Source: Holothuria scabra (Eukaryota; Echinodermata; Holothuroidea; Aspidochirotida; Holothuriidae). From it: 64,000 bases of DNA. Where the stretch lies: the NCBI GenBank assembly GCA_037179385.1, contig CM074200.1, positions 32,057,884 through 32,121,883 on the forward strand, in the 5' to 3' direction. Each line of letters opens with the position of its first letter. The first letter of the stretch is position 1. The position numbers were made by a program, and so were the translations under genes. Shown piece by piece: positions 38,534-51,129 of the stretch. The notes beneath the pieces are model-generated. The model was not told where the DNA came from. It saw only the letters and a program-made list of their open reading frames with translations, and made no database searches.

Positions 38534-41500
38534 TCCCCACCGGTCTTATTTTGTCTCACGACATTTTACAACGGTTAAATTAACTGAAAAACAAATTACT
38601 TCAACCCAAATAACACTACTTGTCACGAAAATCAACTCTAAAAATTAGTAGCCCTGTACTTTAACTGACACTTTTAATATACTTGGCAGGTCTAGATCAT
38701 GTTCGTTACAAGGTCCCAAAAACTAAGTTTACGATGTATAAATAGAGCTGTCAAGCTGTCATTTTAATGCTCGGTCAATGTAACACAGTGTCACGGCACC
38801 TCTCTTTTCTGACGGACCTGAACGAGAAAACAGTTTTATTTTTATTTTGACCCATTTTGTTCATCCGAACTTACGAATTTCCGTCAAATGCGATATTCAA
38901 AGCCTCATTTTTCCTATTTTGCGGAAATACTCTCTAAATTCCCAAAAGTGAAATTAAGGACAAACCTAAAATTAAGACAATTTAATATTCACTCTGAAAG
39001 AACATATGGAAATACCTCTTTGTTGATTAAAAGTGTCACTCTACAATTAGATTGATTCCTAATTTAACTCTAAAAGGGTGATTTTTCAATATAAATGTTT
39101 CAGAGAAAGACATTGAGAAAAAAATTTAAACGTTAAAATATGGAAGTTAAAGTAACTAAAGCAGAATGGTTTAAAATGATTACATTTACGTGCCCCCGGT
39201 TTCATTTTGACGCAAAAAAGGCGATACGTTTGCATCTTAATTTTCTCTACAATTAATGAATATAACATTCAATCCATTCTCTTTGTGGGATAAGCGTGGC
39301 TTTTATCGTTGATCTTAAGTTTTCCAATACACCCGTTTTCAAATAGTAATTACAAGGATCGTGAGGACCGCCTTTGATGTGCGTAGTTCTCCGTCAGCCG
39401 CAGTAAAACGATGTTGACCACATAGACTCTTTTAAAACAACTGCCCCACAATTGTTCTTTGGAAAATAGTCTAAAGAGTACTAGAATGCTTATTTTCCCC
39501 TTAACTCGTGAGTTGTGGGGACTCCATATCCTGACGCCTCTTTACCTCCCATTATATCTGCAATGGGTAAAGTGTAAGGATAACTTTCAACGTAGTACGG
39601 TTGCTGGAGGAGGTCCTAACAACTCTCTGGTGACTCCGATCTTCCGACACAACCTATTTAGTGGGTTGTAACTGCGACTTGTATTACGGTGTTACTATTT
39701 CTTTATACTATTGTGTAGTCATCGGATGTTTAGTTACTGTCATATGCTATTGCTAATACCGGATATTCAAACAACTCCCTGATTCAAAGAGGGCTCGTAG
39801 TTTGGATTCTGGATTAGTAACTCAGTAATTCGGAATCTCTAACCAGCACTTCACCTTAAGCTTGCTACTCACGATTTAGCATTACGATATTGAAATCAGT
39901 TACATATTGTTCTCTTAAACGTGCGGGATAAGTCCCTTTGGGTAAAAATTTTAAGCCCACACACCCGTAATAATACATAGGCTATATGTTGTGGGCCTAA
40001 ACATGGATAGCAGTGCTCCCCACACCTAAGACGCTTACACCCACGAACGACATGCTACAATATGGTACAATCTATGATCCAATGGATTACGAACGTTTAT
40101 CTTGTCAATGATCCAACAATGGAAGCAACCCAGTGGAGTGCCCATGAAATGTAAAATGGGGACCTAACTGTGACGGTGAATCTACACCCACTGACACGGT
40201 AAGGAGCACCGGAAAGGTTCCATCTCTCAATTAAAGATGGCTAAACGGTGTGTACTGTATGAAGGTAGTGTGTCGACTGGATGTCCGAAATTGATGTTCG
40301 CTGGTTGGTTACTAGTTAGAAAGGAAAATAAGTATAAGTTTCAACAAAGGTATTAACAATGGATCATAAGGGAAGGGTGTTTCCCACGCCCATTTGGAAA
40401 TGTTCTGTTTTTTTTTTTTAGGAGGACTGAGATGCAAAATGGTGATATATTTCAAACATTTTGAAACATATTTAAACACCCATTGTGGCTCGGGTGTGTT
40501 CCTGTCAGAATTGGCAGAGTACTTCCGATTGATTTCCCCCCGACTAGCTGATTTCCTCAAGGAATTCAATATTAATCGAGGGAGAGTTACAAACCTATGC
40601 AAGTAATTTCTTGAGTCAAAAAATGTGATTGTCACGAACGGATTCACAACAGTTGTTTTAAGACTGAAACGGTCATGTTGGTTTTTAAAGGTATCCCATT
40701 GGGTAGTCCACACAATTAAATTCCTTAACAACTTGCAATACAATGCAGTCCCAATACGGTCCAATTTTAAATGATGAGAAATCATGCTATTTCAAAATAG
40801 AAATAGAGCTTTTAAGAATAACAAAAGGACGTATATAAAAAAAAAAAAAAACTAAAAACGATCTGTTTTGGGATGTGTAACAAGCTTGCCCTCTACACAG
40901 GTTGCACACTATCAAAACATTTTTCAGGGACGTGGGCGTAGAAAGAAGTTATTATGTGTGTGCGGGTGTAATGTCCAATTGGTGAACGCCCACCCACTAT
41001 TTTGACTGAAATTCTTTTAATGCCCTTTATTTTCAATGAGTGCTTGGTAGTACAGTTTGTTTACTTATGAACTCAATTATTTTGACAAAATATTGAAGCA
41101 TGTATTATTCAGAGTTTTTAATACGTGATAATTTAATGTTCACTCGACTTGGGGCTATGAGCACCGTTTAACATGAAATTTTCCTACTGCCTAACAACGG
41201 CGCTAATCCTCATAATAACCCCTAACCCTAAAGTTACTCCCAAAGAGGTTTGCTACCAAAAACGAGCACGCAACTGCGGGTTTACCCCATGCTATTTAGA
41301 GGGCCATTGGTCCAATTAATGCTCATTAAAAGCCCACACATGGGTTTTTTAATCACTACATTGCATTGAACCGAAATAAAGAATTTGCATAAAAACGGAG
41401 GTGGGAAAAGAACATTTATACAACGAATTCTATTTACACCATCAGTGCCTACAAACCCCACTCTCCCCTGTGGGCTAAGGTTGCAGAATATGCATTACCC

Positions 41501-41878
41501 GCCTGTCGTAACTGTTTTTGAAACCCAAATTGAACTTGTCCCACTTTCGAAATCATATTCAACCTTGACGATTTATCTGGTTGATACTATATAATTAATT
41601 TGCGTTGTGTATAGTTAAAACCCATCTAACTAACTTCCCATTCACTTCTTTTTATTATTGTATTTTTTTTAATATCGACAGAATATTTTTAATGACTTTT
41701 GTCTTTTAGCCACTTTTCACCCATGGCAGACCATGATTCAACTAACCGTACAGAGGGTTATACCGGAACACTCTTTGTACGAAGACTCAAGTAAACAGTA
41801 TAACTTTGCAAGGTTTGCGTTACCCTGGCAACTCCATATCTCATGGTCTACAATTGGATAAGTAAGCACTCAATACAC
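38534..41878. other. Unannotated sequence with one 157-codon frame
   Basis: No gene is supported. A minus-strand ATG frame at 40312-40785 (157 codons) is the longest in the window. It has no recognisable domain, no signal peptide and several short plus-strand frames opposite, so I do not call it. Confidence 0.45.
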
Positions 41879-42105
41879 AGAAAGAGTCAAAATTCACTCG
41901 TTAGAAGAGTGAAAGGTACAACGTTCATTCCAAAAACAGTCCAAATTCACTCTAAGAAAAGTGAGGTTGACTCCAAACTAACAAAGTTTCTTTCTTGATA
42001 GATTTTCTTCAAGGACCTCTCTTTAAAAATGAGTGATCCCAAGCAAACTCGATAAGGAGTAAATTTTCACTATTCTTGTTCTATAAGAGTGCACTAAACT
42101 CTGAC
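41879..42105 (+). repeat. Dispersed repeat with AGTGAA/TTCACT motifs, copy 1
   Basis: It matches 54855-55085 through AAGTTTCT, TTCTTCA(A/G)GGA, CTTTAA and GTGATCC. TTCACTC and GAGTGAA words recur near the left end in both orientations, as in a transposon with short subterminal repeats. Ends and target duplication are not resolved. Confidence 0.55.
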
Positions 42106-42169
42106 ACCCAGATTCTAATTAGCTAAATCCCTTTATTTTGGTCTTTTTACTTCTTTTTGGTCTTTTTAC

Positions 42170-42220
42170 TTCTCTCTCTCTCCCTCTGTCTCTCTCTCTC
42201 TGTCTCTCTTTCTTTTCTTT
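42170..42220. repeat. (CT)n-rich microsatellite
   Basis: About 50 bp of CT with CCC and GT interruptions, preceded by a 17-base direct repeat GGTCTTTTTACTTCTTT / GGTCTTTTTACTTCTCT. Confidence 0.9.
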
Positions 42221-45200
42221 TTAATAACACCGGGAACGTTTTTCCGTATCCTGCAATGGTTGTTAAATTTTATTTATAGGGAAACGCTTTGAAAATTATC
42301 GTCTTTTCTAACTGCTTAACTATTTCAATAAAAGTACATTTTGACGGTAGAGCATTAAAATTAGCTTTGACCTATCACAGCCTCTGTCCTAGCAATTCTA
42401 CTTTTTATGTCTTTATGAATTAAACTACCACAGTTAAACACACTTCAATGTTTTGTTTGTAGTGTTGCTAGCCTCATCATCCCTCCCAAGAGAAATCATT
42501 TCTCGTCTAAGTCATTAATATAACATCTCGCCACCTGAGACCTGTTTCGTGCATTGGCTAAAAGAAAACATAAACTTGTCGGAAAACTTGTAAAGCCAGG
42601 ATCACATGATTCCTGTAATTAGCAGTGGTCATTAACATGTTATCAAAGAGGTGTGACGTTTGAGTTATATTTTGAAGTGACAATCAGAGTTAGGTTTTAC
42701 ATTCTTCTCAAAACTTCAATTTCGCACCACACTTGTACATTGACTTATAACAACTTACAAAATATAAATCCTGGTCACTGTTTAATGTTGTGAATGGTCA
42801 AATTGTAGTGGAAGGTGTCTACATAGTCTTGCAGCTGTGTGGATTAATTTACCAGTCAAATATTCAGATTTTTTTTTTTTTCACAAATCAGTAATTAACC
42901 CAGCATTCACTTCTTTTCTACCCTGAAAGACCTATTCAGTGTTTTACATTCTAATAAACAACCAACATTCAAAGGGAACACAAGATGCTTAAACAAAAGG
43001 TTAATGTCCTCTTTCAAAATCGGATTGCCCCTTTAATCAATGCTTACAAGTTACAACGAAAACTCCCGCCTGTCTACATAACAAACACCCAAGTGACACT
43101 AGAACTTTAAGGGCAGATCCCCTTCACTTTGATTTACTCTCGTTTAGCAAAATGTAACGTATGGGGTACCACGGACGATGTTCGAATATTCACTCTATAT
43201 ACAAATATACTCTAAAGTCGGTATTGCAAGTGTTGCTATAATTCTTAATGTAGTCATGACCGATATCAAACAATCATAGTCACTTCAACTTGACAGGAAT
43301 TAGAAGTTATGTTATCCGTCCAAAATTTTACCGGATTAAATAGTTCTATAATACGGTGGACATCTATGTTACGTCATTCCAAGAAGAATCCACGACGGGG
43401 TAACACCACTAGGGACTTTTTCCTAATACAGGCATACACTGATAAAGTGTATCGTCACGTGGTACTCACAAATGCAAGGTCAGACGGAATTCAGGAAAGA
43501 GAAAATAGGAAAAAGTTTACAAACTCCAAATATTCAGACTAGAACGACAAATGATGCTTCAGGTATTAGAAAATGATACTTTTACTGAATGATATGATAT
43601 TATTAAGGCCTTTTCCTACCGAAACTGTGAGACTAACAAGGTACATTTAGGGCTTAACAGTTTAATGTAACCGTACCATATGATGCCACGTGCTGCCATC
43701 TTCACTCGGACTATGATCCCTCATGCGAGGATTAGGTTGTTGCACATCAATGACTGATTGCGAAAGGAATCTTAGTCATAGGTCACCATAGACAATCAAC
43801 TGGCTTCCTTGGTTTGGGGGGACAATCGAAATGGTTTAAGTGACAAATTTCGTAAAGATCAGTAACAATGCAAAATTTCAATACATGAAAGTCCTCATTA
43901 TGGATAAATCGCACTCCTTCGGTAGGATCATTTCTCCACCGTGCCAATTCTTGCCACTTCAATAAATTATGTTTGAAGGTAATAAATGCTAAATCGATGG
44001 AAATTTTAATAAAAACATCAAAACAATAAATTCATCGACACAATTAGGGGGAAAGCTAAGGGCAAAGAATAATTTTGGGCAACAAAAAATTTCTGGAGTA
44101 ACATGAAACCGAGGCAAACCTCCCGTTCCTGTTGGTCCATGGGGGCAAGGCGTTGAGATTTTAGAATATCTCTGCATGGATAGAGAAGAATTTATTATTT
44201 TTACGGTAAACCGAACTCCTGACTGACCTTTGTTGGGGAGCAAGTAAGAGGCAAAGCCAAAACTGAGGGGGGTAAATGCCCCTCTTATGCCCCCCCCCCC
44301 CCGTAGAGCCTTCACTGCACTTACAACAACAGATTCCTGGGAACTTAATAAGTAGTTTTCACCTGATTCTTCTACATTTACTTATCGCATGTAAAGAAAG
44401 GTTGTGGGATGACGGGACAGCAATTTTACGTGCTGTCACATTGGTCCTTAAAAATGCAACACAGCCACCCTGGTAGATCAAAGGCGGTATGGGGTGTAAC
44501 TGGTGTCTGTTACAGGATCTGCTCACTCGCACAATTTATGCTTTCATTGTGTTCGCACTTCGTGAAAAGCAATTAACACATACTTGGCTGGCCTGTTTGG
44601 TAGTGTCAATCATGTAATTAGATGTAAAACTTGACTATATCAAGTGTATATATAGTACCGTATGCTTCATTCTCTCCCTGACGCGATAAGATGTAATCAG
44701 GCAGTAGAGGACGATGTCACAAAAAAGGAGGAAAATTTTATCATGTACATCCTAAGCTACACCTCCATGAAGTGCTTTTGATGGTCAGTTTAGGCTAATT
44801 ATAACCAGTTTAAGGAGAAAGGTTTAAAAGAGAGTGAGAGAGTCAGTTCATTCAAACATAAGCAGTATTATATCATGCACCGACACACAAAATTTTCGAA
44901 ATTTGAAAGGCATTAGGGATTATTCTAATTCGACGAGTCCCAGATGACAGTTAAGGTAAAAGCTACTTTATTGTCTGGAATGATGGATGTATAAACGCCG
45001 AACACAACCCGAAACCGAAGTTAAATTTCCTCATAACATAATAACTACAAATTTGAGGTTTACCTTTAAGCACTTCTTCTACTTGAGCAGATTTTGTTAC
45101 AGATTTTTTAATGGGGAGCCTATTGATAAAAAATTTTATTAATCTTTTTCAAAGCACAAAATGAAACTTCAGCCTTGGACATGTTGAACACTGGTAGCTG

Positions 45201-48200
45201 TATCTAGGTGATCATTCCATGCTTCGATTAGTGAACTTTACTCTCTAGCCTGGTTTGCAGAAGCAGCTTCTTACGGTAATCGATTGTCTTCACTTATTTC
45301 AAACTCGATAGACCACTTAAAAGGATAATTTGTAACTAACCTGTTAGACTGTGTCTGCAATCAGTCCCTCGCCGCCTTCAATTCAACACACACGTCTCGT
45401 AGAATAGCCGAGAATCTCGACACGGGGAACAAGTATAAGTTACGAATCCTCCTCAACTGAACCGTCCTACAGTAAGGTAGAAAAACTTCATTCGGTTGCT
45501 AGATTGATAAAATAGCAGCTTCTTTTTATTCAGCCCACGTTGAACCAAAAAGGTATTTCGTGGAGGCGGGTTAAAAATGGGTTTGAACTTCCAAAAAGTA
45601 AAATAATCGACAGGCGAGAATAATGAAACAAAACAAAACTCCCAAATGATGTTTTGTGTGCAGGATAAGAGAACACAACACGCGTGGAACCGTTACGTGC
45701 CTATAATATGGGTACAAGGTCTACCTGCCTAAAAACTGTATGAACGGCATATCCTTGTTTACCTTAGGTCAATAAAAAATAACTTGTTTAAGCTGGATCA
45801 AAGTTTGATGTTTAACAAACTCGAATCAAGTGAGTGAGCGCCCCTTAGATAGATATGAAAAGAAATCAAGTTCAGGATGACGTCATAATGAACGACCAAT
45901 CCGCAAATCTCGTCAATGCACATTCGCTGGCGTCGAATTCGGCAGTGTATTGTAGCGTCGGTTCTTCACCTTTACCTATATGATGACACCATACAGGTTT
46001 TAATTTCTACTAGATCCTGAATTGCGTTCTTTACGGGCAAGTTGCAAGTAATTGCCGGCTTGTTATTGCGTTTATAGCTGTCTTTCAAGTTAAAACATAG
46101 CAGTATCAAACAAGGACAACCTTTTAAACTAATATTTTGAACGAAAATAGCTGATGCACGCAGTTCTCAGTAATAATGTTAACAGAAAATCGGAAAGTCA
46201 TTAATATCCGTAATCAACGATTTTTCTGATATTGTAGCACTCCCTATCACCTCCGCGTTTCATCTTTATGGAAATATCATAAATAATGTTCAGACAGTTT
46301 TTTCTCTCTGTACCTTTCTCTCTCTTTTGCACTTCTCACTCGAGCTTTACTTTAATCGGTCAATCTTCTGAACACCAGAACAGGCCGACGACGTTTCCTT
46401 AATTGTGAATTCTCACATCAACGGTAAGCCAGTGAACTCTGCCTTCTACATTCAGTTCTGTGTTTTCTTTGAAACCCCGCGGCTACATTCCGCTCGGAAG
46501 ATACGTGTCGACCAAACCATACCCTTACAACTTTTAACTGAATATAAAGTACTATTCTCATTTGGTAATACAACGATATCGTGCTTAAATATTAAACTGA
46601 CGGCCATGATGCTTTTTTATAACCAATATTTGTGCGCATCACGGTTTCGAAAGTTGTTTTTTTTTTCTTTCTTTTTTGGGCTAAAAAGTCATTGACATTT
46701 TCTGTATACAACAATGAAAAATATATACAATTGGAGGAAACTGCACGGAGACTCTGAAACAATATTTATGTTCGGTACTGCATGCAAAGAGCGAAAGACC
46801 GTGAATAAACAGGATAATAGACCATCGAAGTGGTGAACAAGAACGCAGCGGGAGCGTTAGACTCCGAGGCTCCGATTGTGTAAATTATCTTGTGCCAATG
46901 TAATTGTAGAATTCTTCAACCTTGTTCATTGATACACAATAATATTTTGATTCGCAAACTTCTCAAAAAGAGGTACAAATTCGTTTGTAAATAACCACTG
47001 TTGAAGTAAATTATCATTGAAAATTGTCTTGGAATGTCTGCTTCTAAGGTCCCTTTCTATTCATAAGAAGTATACAAAATTAAATTTTAATGTGCTTTCA
47101 AGATCCAGGTCAACCAGTATGACCGTAATAACAATATGTTAAGTTAATAGAGAAAATCACACGATTGGCCAGAGCTTATATATCTGTTAATTATTGCATG
47201 ATGACATTCATAATTTACTTACTTCATTGTTAAAATCTTATAGGAGGGAATACCGATCAGTATTTTGATGATCAGATATGAGATGAATGAAGAATTTTAT
47301 CTCTAATAACAAGTTTTACAAGATTCTTCCTACTATCTGTGTTTTTAATCACGAAAGTTTTTTGAACTTCTCTATTAAGATGCATATCAGTAAAAACAAA
47401 AACCACAACTGTTTTAATTAAAATATTATAATAATTACAATAGAAACCATTTAAATATATATTGACACAGCTGCTTTCTAAAATGTTTTATAATACAGAC
47501 AATCTCTGATCATATACGTGCGGATCAAGAAAGTGAACCAATATGGCAGAATTATTAAGATTTAAAACTGTAGGTAAGATAGCCTTTTTTGGATCTGATT
47601 ATTGCTGTTATTTTGGTAATTAATCTGAATTCAAACAGATAAATAATAGAAGAATGGGGATGTGATTGCTCCTTATAAAAGGAAACATACCGGTATTTGA
47701 ATTGATTGTATTTTTCTAATTTTAATGATGAATAAATCTTGTTACATTGGTTGTCATTTTTTGGGGGGGACGGTACTGACAGAAAATATTTTAGAATTAA
47801 ATGTTAAGTATTTCCTATAAAATAAATACGTATTATGAGAAATCATTTAAAACGTGTTTAGTTATTTAGTTTATGTGCTATAGTTATTCTGACTGTAATG
47901 AATAGCTATATATATAGATATATTAACAATCAAAATGATCATTACTTTTATCAAAGCATTTAAACAATCGAGATTTTTCTGATATACAATTTTTTCACAA
48001 CTTAAATTTTGTACCATTGCATTTGAACCGTGCTCACGGTCTAACATTGTCACTGGTTACAGTGTAGTAGAGGCTGTCTAGTCTTGAATTTGTGTCAATT
48101 ATTGTATACTGGACAAATATTTCGAAATTCTTTTTAACAGTAATTAATTTTAAATTAATTAAAAGAAACATTAAAAAGGTCTTCCAGGTTAGAAGTTCTT

Positions 48201-48528
48201 TTTTCTGGAAAACAAGCTCAGAAAGGAAAAGGAGGTGTTGGGAAAAAAAAGGTTAATAGTGTGTTAAATTCTGCCTTTAGGAGCAATGTTTCATACTCCT
48301 TGTTCGTTTTCCTACTGGAAAGTTTATATTGATAGCCATTTTGCTTTTTCAATTTTGAATTATATTTTGAATTACATTAACAGACGGTATCTTAATTAAT
48401 TTAACTATCATTTAATTCTCTTTACAAGAGCATGGCATTGCTATCATTGTAAGATTACCCGCAATTACGTTTTGTTGTTTTGACCGTATTGGTTAACCTG
48501 GTCTGATGGTGCTCTTACTAAAAAAAAA
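42221..48528. other. Unannotated sequence
   Basis: 6.3 kb without a supported gene, the longest quiet stretch. Two items were noted but not called: a possible short exon at 46378-46420 before a GTAAGC donor-like site, and a C run with GTAGAGCCTTCACTG (about 44291-44317) that looks like one end of a hAT element whose partner I could not find. Confidence 0.45.
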
Positions 48529-49094
48529 TTAAAAGAAGGGTTAAATGTCACAGCAGGATTTGGTATGTTAGAGGGGTACTTATTCCAAGCATTTTGGTGA
48601 AATTTGCATTGAAATCCGATGTGTTTCTCAAGTAATGAACATGTAAAGTTGACACATTTTCAACAAAAAATGAATTTGAAGCAAGCTTAAGTGGCATCAT
48701 ATCCCCACATTAGTGCACACTCTTTTGCTTTTCTTTAAACTTTAGAATCGATTTTCTCCTCAGCAATTTCATATAATTAAAATATGATTGCTTAAGTGGC
48801 ATGAGAACTTTACGAATTTTACATCCCCCACAGGGAGGTCCTATTCCTATTAACTTCAAGGTCAACACACCAGTCTGATAAAACAAAGGGAACCAAAGCA
48901 TTCCCTGTCAATGTGAGGAAATGATATAAGCTCTGCTGCCCTCAAACCCACTTTGGAACACAAATCTACTGACTTCATTCACTGATATCTTCAGAAATAC
49001 AAGTCCGATTTCAATGAAACTTTCACCAGACTGTGCAAATTTGGTTCCTCTTGCACACATGATAATTTATTTTTTTGCTTAAACTGCTTTAAAG
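48529..49094 (-). mobile_element. Fold-back element family A, copy 3
   Basis: The minus strand matches the copy at 8437-8965, including CCTCTAACATACCAAATCC, CACATCGGATTTCAATGC, CTTGAAGTTAATAGGAATAG, CTCCCTGTGGGGGATG and the end ACCTTTAAAGCAGTTTAAGC. Its left boundary TTAAAAGAAGGG resembles the end of copy 2. No coding capacity. Confidence 0.78.
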
Positions 49095-49265
49095 GTAATT
49101 TTACAAAGTTGTTTTTGGCATTCCTTGCAAGGAGCTGATTCAAGATAGTAGGGGGCGGGCTCCACCATCATGTTTACATTTGACTAATAACATATATGTC
49201 TCGGTCTGTCGTCATTAAAATTGTCTGGTAAAATTTGATTTTTGTTTTATGTAATTAATCTTTAA

Positions 49266-49518
49266 AGGGCAGGAGTAGTCATCCCAAATTGAAAAAGTGT
49301 AGTAGACCGTCCAGTTTCATCATTGGCTGTTAGGAGTCATGTGTCAATTTTTTTCTCTTCAAATGTGAAATTTACCAGAAATAACTGCTTGGTTTACCTT
49401 GAATATGCAACAGTAAAGTCATAGAATGTTATTTAAGATACTTTGAAGAGAAATGAGATGCAAATTGAGTTATTTAGCTTTTTCTTGAAAATAAGTTTGG
49501 GGGACTGCTCTTTACTTT
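49266..49518. mobile_element. TTAA-flanked MITE family C, copy 2 (253 bp)
   Basis: TTAA is at 49262-49265 and 49519-49522. The left end is AGGGCAGGAGTAGTCATCCC and the right end on the other strand is AAAGTAAAGAGCAGTCCCCC. It is the reverse of the copy at 29260-29515 and of nearly equal length. A third, truncated copy is at 53255-53317. Confidence 0.87.
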
Positions 49519-49626
49519 TTAAACTGTGTCCTGGGCATGGCGTTGAACTGCATCCAGGGTGTGGCTTCTGTTCTTCAGCCAGTCTAGAGCAGGACCACAC
49601 ATGTTTGCCCTTTAGAGGGCGTACTT

Positions 49627-49730
49627 GTCCATTTGGGACTTTAGCTCCTTAAGGGAGCAGAACTCCTCCGGGAGTAAATGTTTGGTTTTCGCCCCCCGAC
49701 TCTTCGCCAGAGAGTCGAGGGGACTTTTAG
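49627..49730 (+). other. Hairpin-rich repeat unit 1 (possible structured RNA)
   Basis: Four short hairpins follow one another. H1 is GTCC..GGAC (49627-49639). H2 is GCTCC..GGAGC (49644-49658). H3 is ACTCC..GGAGT (49662-49675). H4 is a 12-bp stem with one mismatch (49692-49703 with 49711-49722) closing a 7-base loop TCGCCAG. TGTTTGGTTTTCGCC lies between H3 and H4. The same order and spacing recur at 50581-50680. There, H4 sequence changes keep pairing through G-U wobbles and one improved pair. The upstream 49530-49626 stretch also has GCCCTTTAGAGGGC. No known RNA family is recognised. H4 recalls the histone 3' stem-loop, but the ACCA flank and CAAGAAAGA element are missing. Confidence 0.5.
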
Positions 49731-49869
49731 AAAAAAATCTTTAAACTGCTATCACGAAGATGTTATGGTAGCTCAGCAGTTAAAGTGTTTCGTGTTTTGT
49801 ATGTGGCACAGCTATCACGAAAATGTAAAGGATGTTCTTTGCCAGAGGAGGCCGTTCTATTAAGCCAGT

Positions 49870-50520
49870 TGTTACGAGACGACATCAACCAGATTGAATC
49901 CACGGACGAGCAAGTGAAAAGTTCTAGAAAGTGCTAGCATCGGTGTTGTCTCTCGAGCATATTCAACGGGTAACCCCAGAGAACATTCGCACAGTTACTG
50001 GAAACTACTGTATGATGTAATGGCCTAATAATAGCCAACTTGTGATTTTGGGTTACTGAGCCCAGAACATTCGCTGTTTGTTTTGTACGAGATCAAACGA
50101 GACGTTTCCATAAGAGTGAGTTCCAGACTTTTCTGGAAGAACTACCAGGCGTATAAAAGGTCATGCAAGAACTGTGACAGGGGGAGAAGAGGACAGAAGA
50201 TACACAGATAATACAGAGACCAGACGCCTGCTTCGCCGTTTAACGCTGTAATTGTGTCGCCATTTACCGATCACTATAGTCTTCATCCTGCCTTCGCGGA
50301 ACCAAGTCCTACGCTGTGCTGCTGTACAATCGACGCTAACAACACTACCCCTTGAACAAGGAGTGATACCTTAAGCTGTAAAAGATTGTAAGTAGATTTA
50401 AGATTAATTGTTGTAAATTTAAGGAAGTAAGAGGTGAATAATAATTAAGTTGTTGATTTTAATCTCGCTCTTCTGTGGTCTTTCGCTGTTATTGGTTTGA
50501 TTTGCGACCAAGCCGTAACA
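49870..50520 (+). mobile_element. Solo LTR of a retrotransposon, 651 bp
   Basis: It starts TGTTACGAGACG and ends AAGCCGTAACA, giving the TG..CA ends and short TGTTAC/GTAACA inverted termini of an LTR. The flanks are CAGT at 49866-49869 and 50521-50524, a perfect 4-bp target duplication. A TATAAAAG box lies inside at 50152. No internal gag-pol sequence, primer-binding site or second LTR adjoins it, so it is a solo LTR left by recombination between two LTRs. A Ty3/gypsy-like origin is plausible from LTR length and duplication size but not proved. It splits the hairpin-rich repeat region. Confidence 0.85.
50152..50158 (+). promoter_or_regulatory. TATA box of the solo LTR
   Basis: TATAAAA in the context GCGTATAAAAGG, about 280 bp into the LTR. 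It would place the U3/R boundary some 25-30 bp downstream. A small inverted repeat, TTCCAGA/TCTGGAA, lies just upstream (50121-50138). Confidence 0.55.
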
Positions 50521-50580
50521 CAGTCTACAACGAGACTCCACACCTCATGTCGTTCAGTTGGTCATGTTGAGTTGAGTTGT

Positions 50581-50680
50581 CCCTTTGGGTCGTGGCTCCT
50601 TTTGGGAGCAGAACTCCTTTGAGAGTACTGTTTGGTTTTCGCCCCTGGCTCTTTGTCAGAGAGTCGGGGGACTTTTTAAA
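50581..50680 (+). other. Hairpin-rich repeat unit 2 (possible structured RNA)
   Basis: This is the second copy of the unit at 49627. H2 is GCTCC/GGAGC (50595-50609). H3 is reduced to ACTC/GAGT (50613-50626). H4 has 11 continuous pairs, including two G-U wobbles (50642-50652 with 50660-50670), around a 7-base loop TTGTCAG. TGTTTGGTTTTCGCC is identical to unit 1, with the same H3-H4 spacing. Then comes ACTTTTTAAAAAAAG. A third, decayed unit runs to about 50790 (TTTGGTTTCGAC and GCCAGAGAGTCGAG), and 51046-51120 shows a loosely similar long stem. Confidence 0.5.
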
Positions 50681-51129
50681 AAAAGAAAAACTGCAGGCAC
50701 TTTATCTTCTTTGGGAAGCAGTTTAAAGTTTGGTTTCGACGAATGGTCCTTTGCCAGAGAGTCGAGAAGACTTTCTGAGGTGTACTGGCGGAAGGGCTTA
50801 TCCTCTGCTTTTCCTTGATAAAGTGTTAGTTATTTGACAGATAATCCTGCCTGGTCAGCATTCTACTTACTTGAACATGCTTTGGGCCTTACAACAGATG
50901 CATTTGTTTGAACAAGATGTTCAGAGTAGAAATTTGAGGAAGTTTTATCTTCGTTAGTGCTTTTTGAAGTGCAAGAATACCGCCCATTGGCGGATATTTT
51001 AGCATCTGCAAGAACACGGCGTGTAAGAATACGTATTCTTTAAACTGCAGTCACTCTTGGGCAAGGTGCCCCTTTGTTTCCCAGTTCGGTTCGGTTTGGG
51101 TTCCCGAAGAGAGTGGACGTTCCCCATCC

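Noticed and set aside
41215..41232. CCCCTAACCCTAAAG resembles telomere repeat
   Set aside because: Only about two imperfect units, so chance is enough.
44291..44317. C tract followed by GTAGAGCCTTCACTG looks like a hAT right end
   Set aside because: No matching CAGTGAAGG end was found to the left.
49768..49795. GGTAGCTCAGCAGTTAAAGTG resembles a tRNA A box
   Set aside because: No B box or foldable tRNA follows before the LTR.
50642..50670. GGCTCTTTGTCAGAGAGTC resembles the histone 3' stem-loop
   Set aside because: The stem extends into GGGGG, the ACCA flank and purine-rich downstream element are absent, and no histone reading frame is near.
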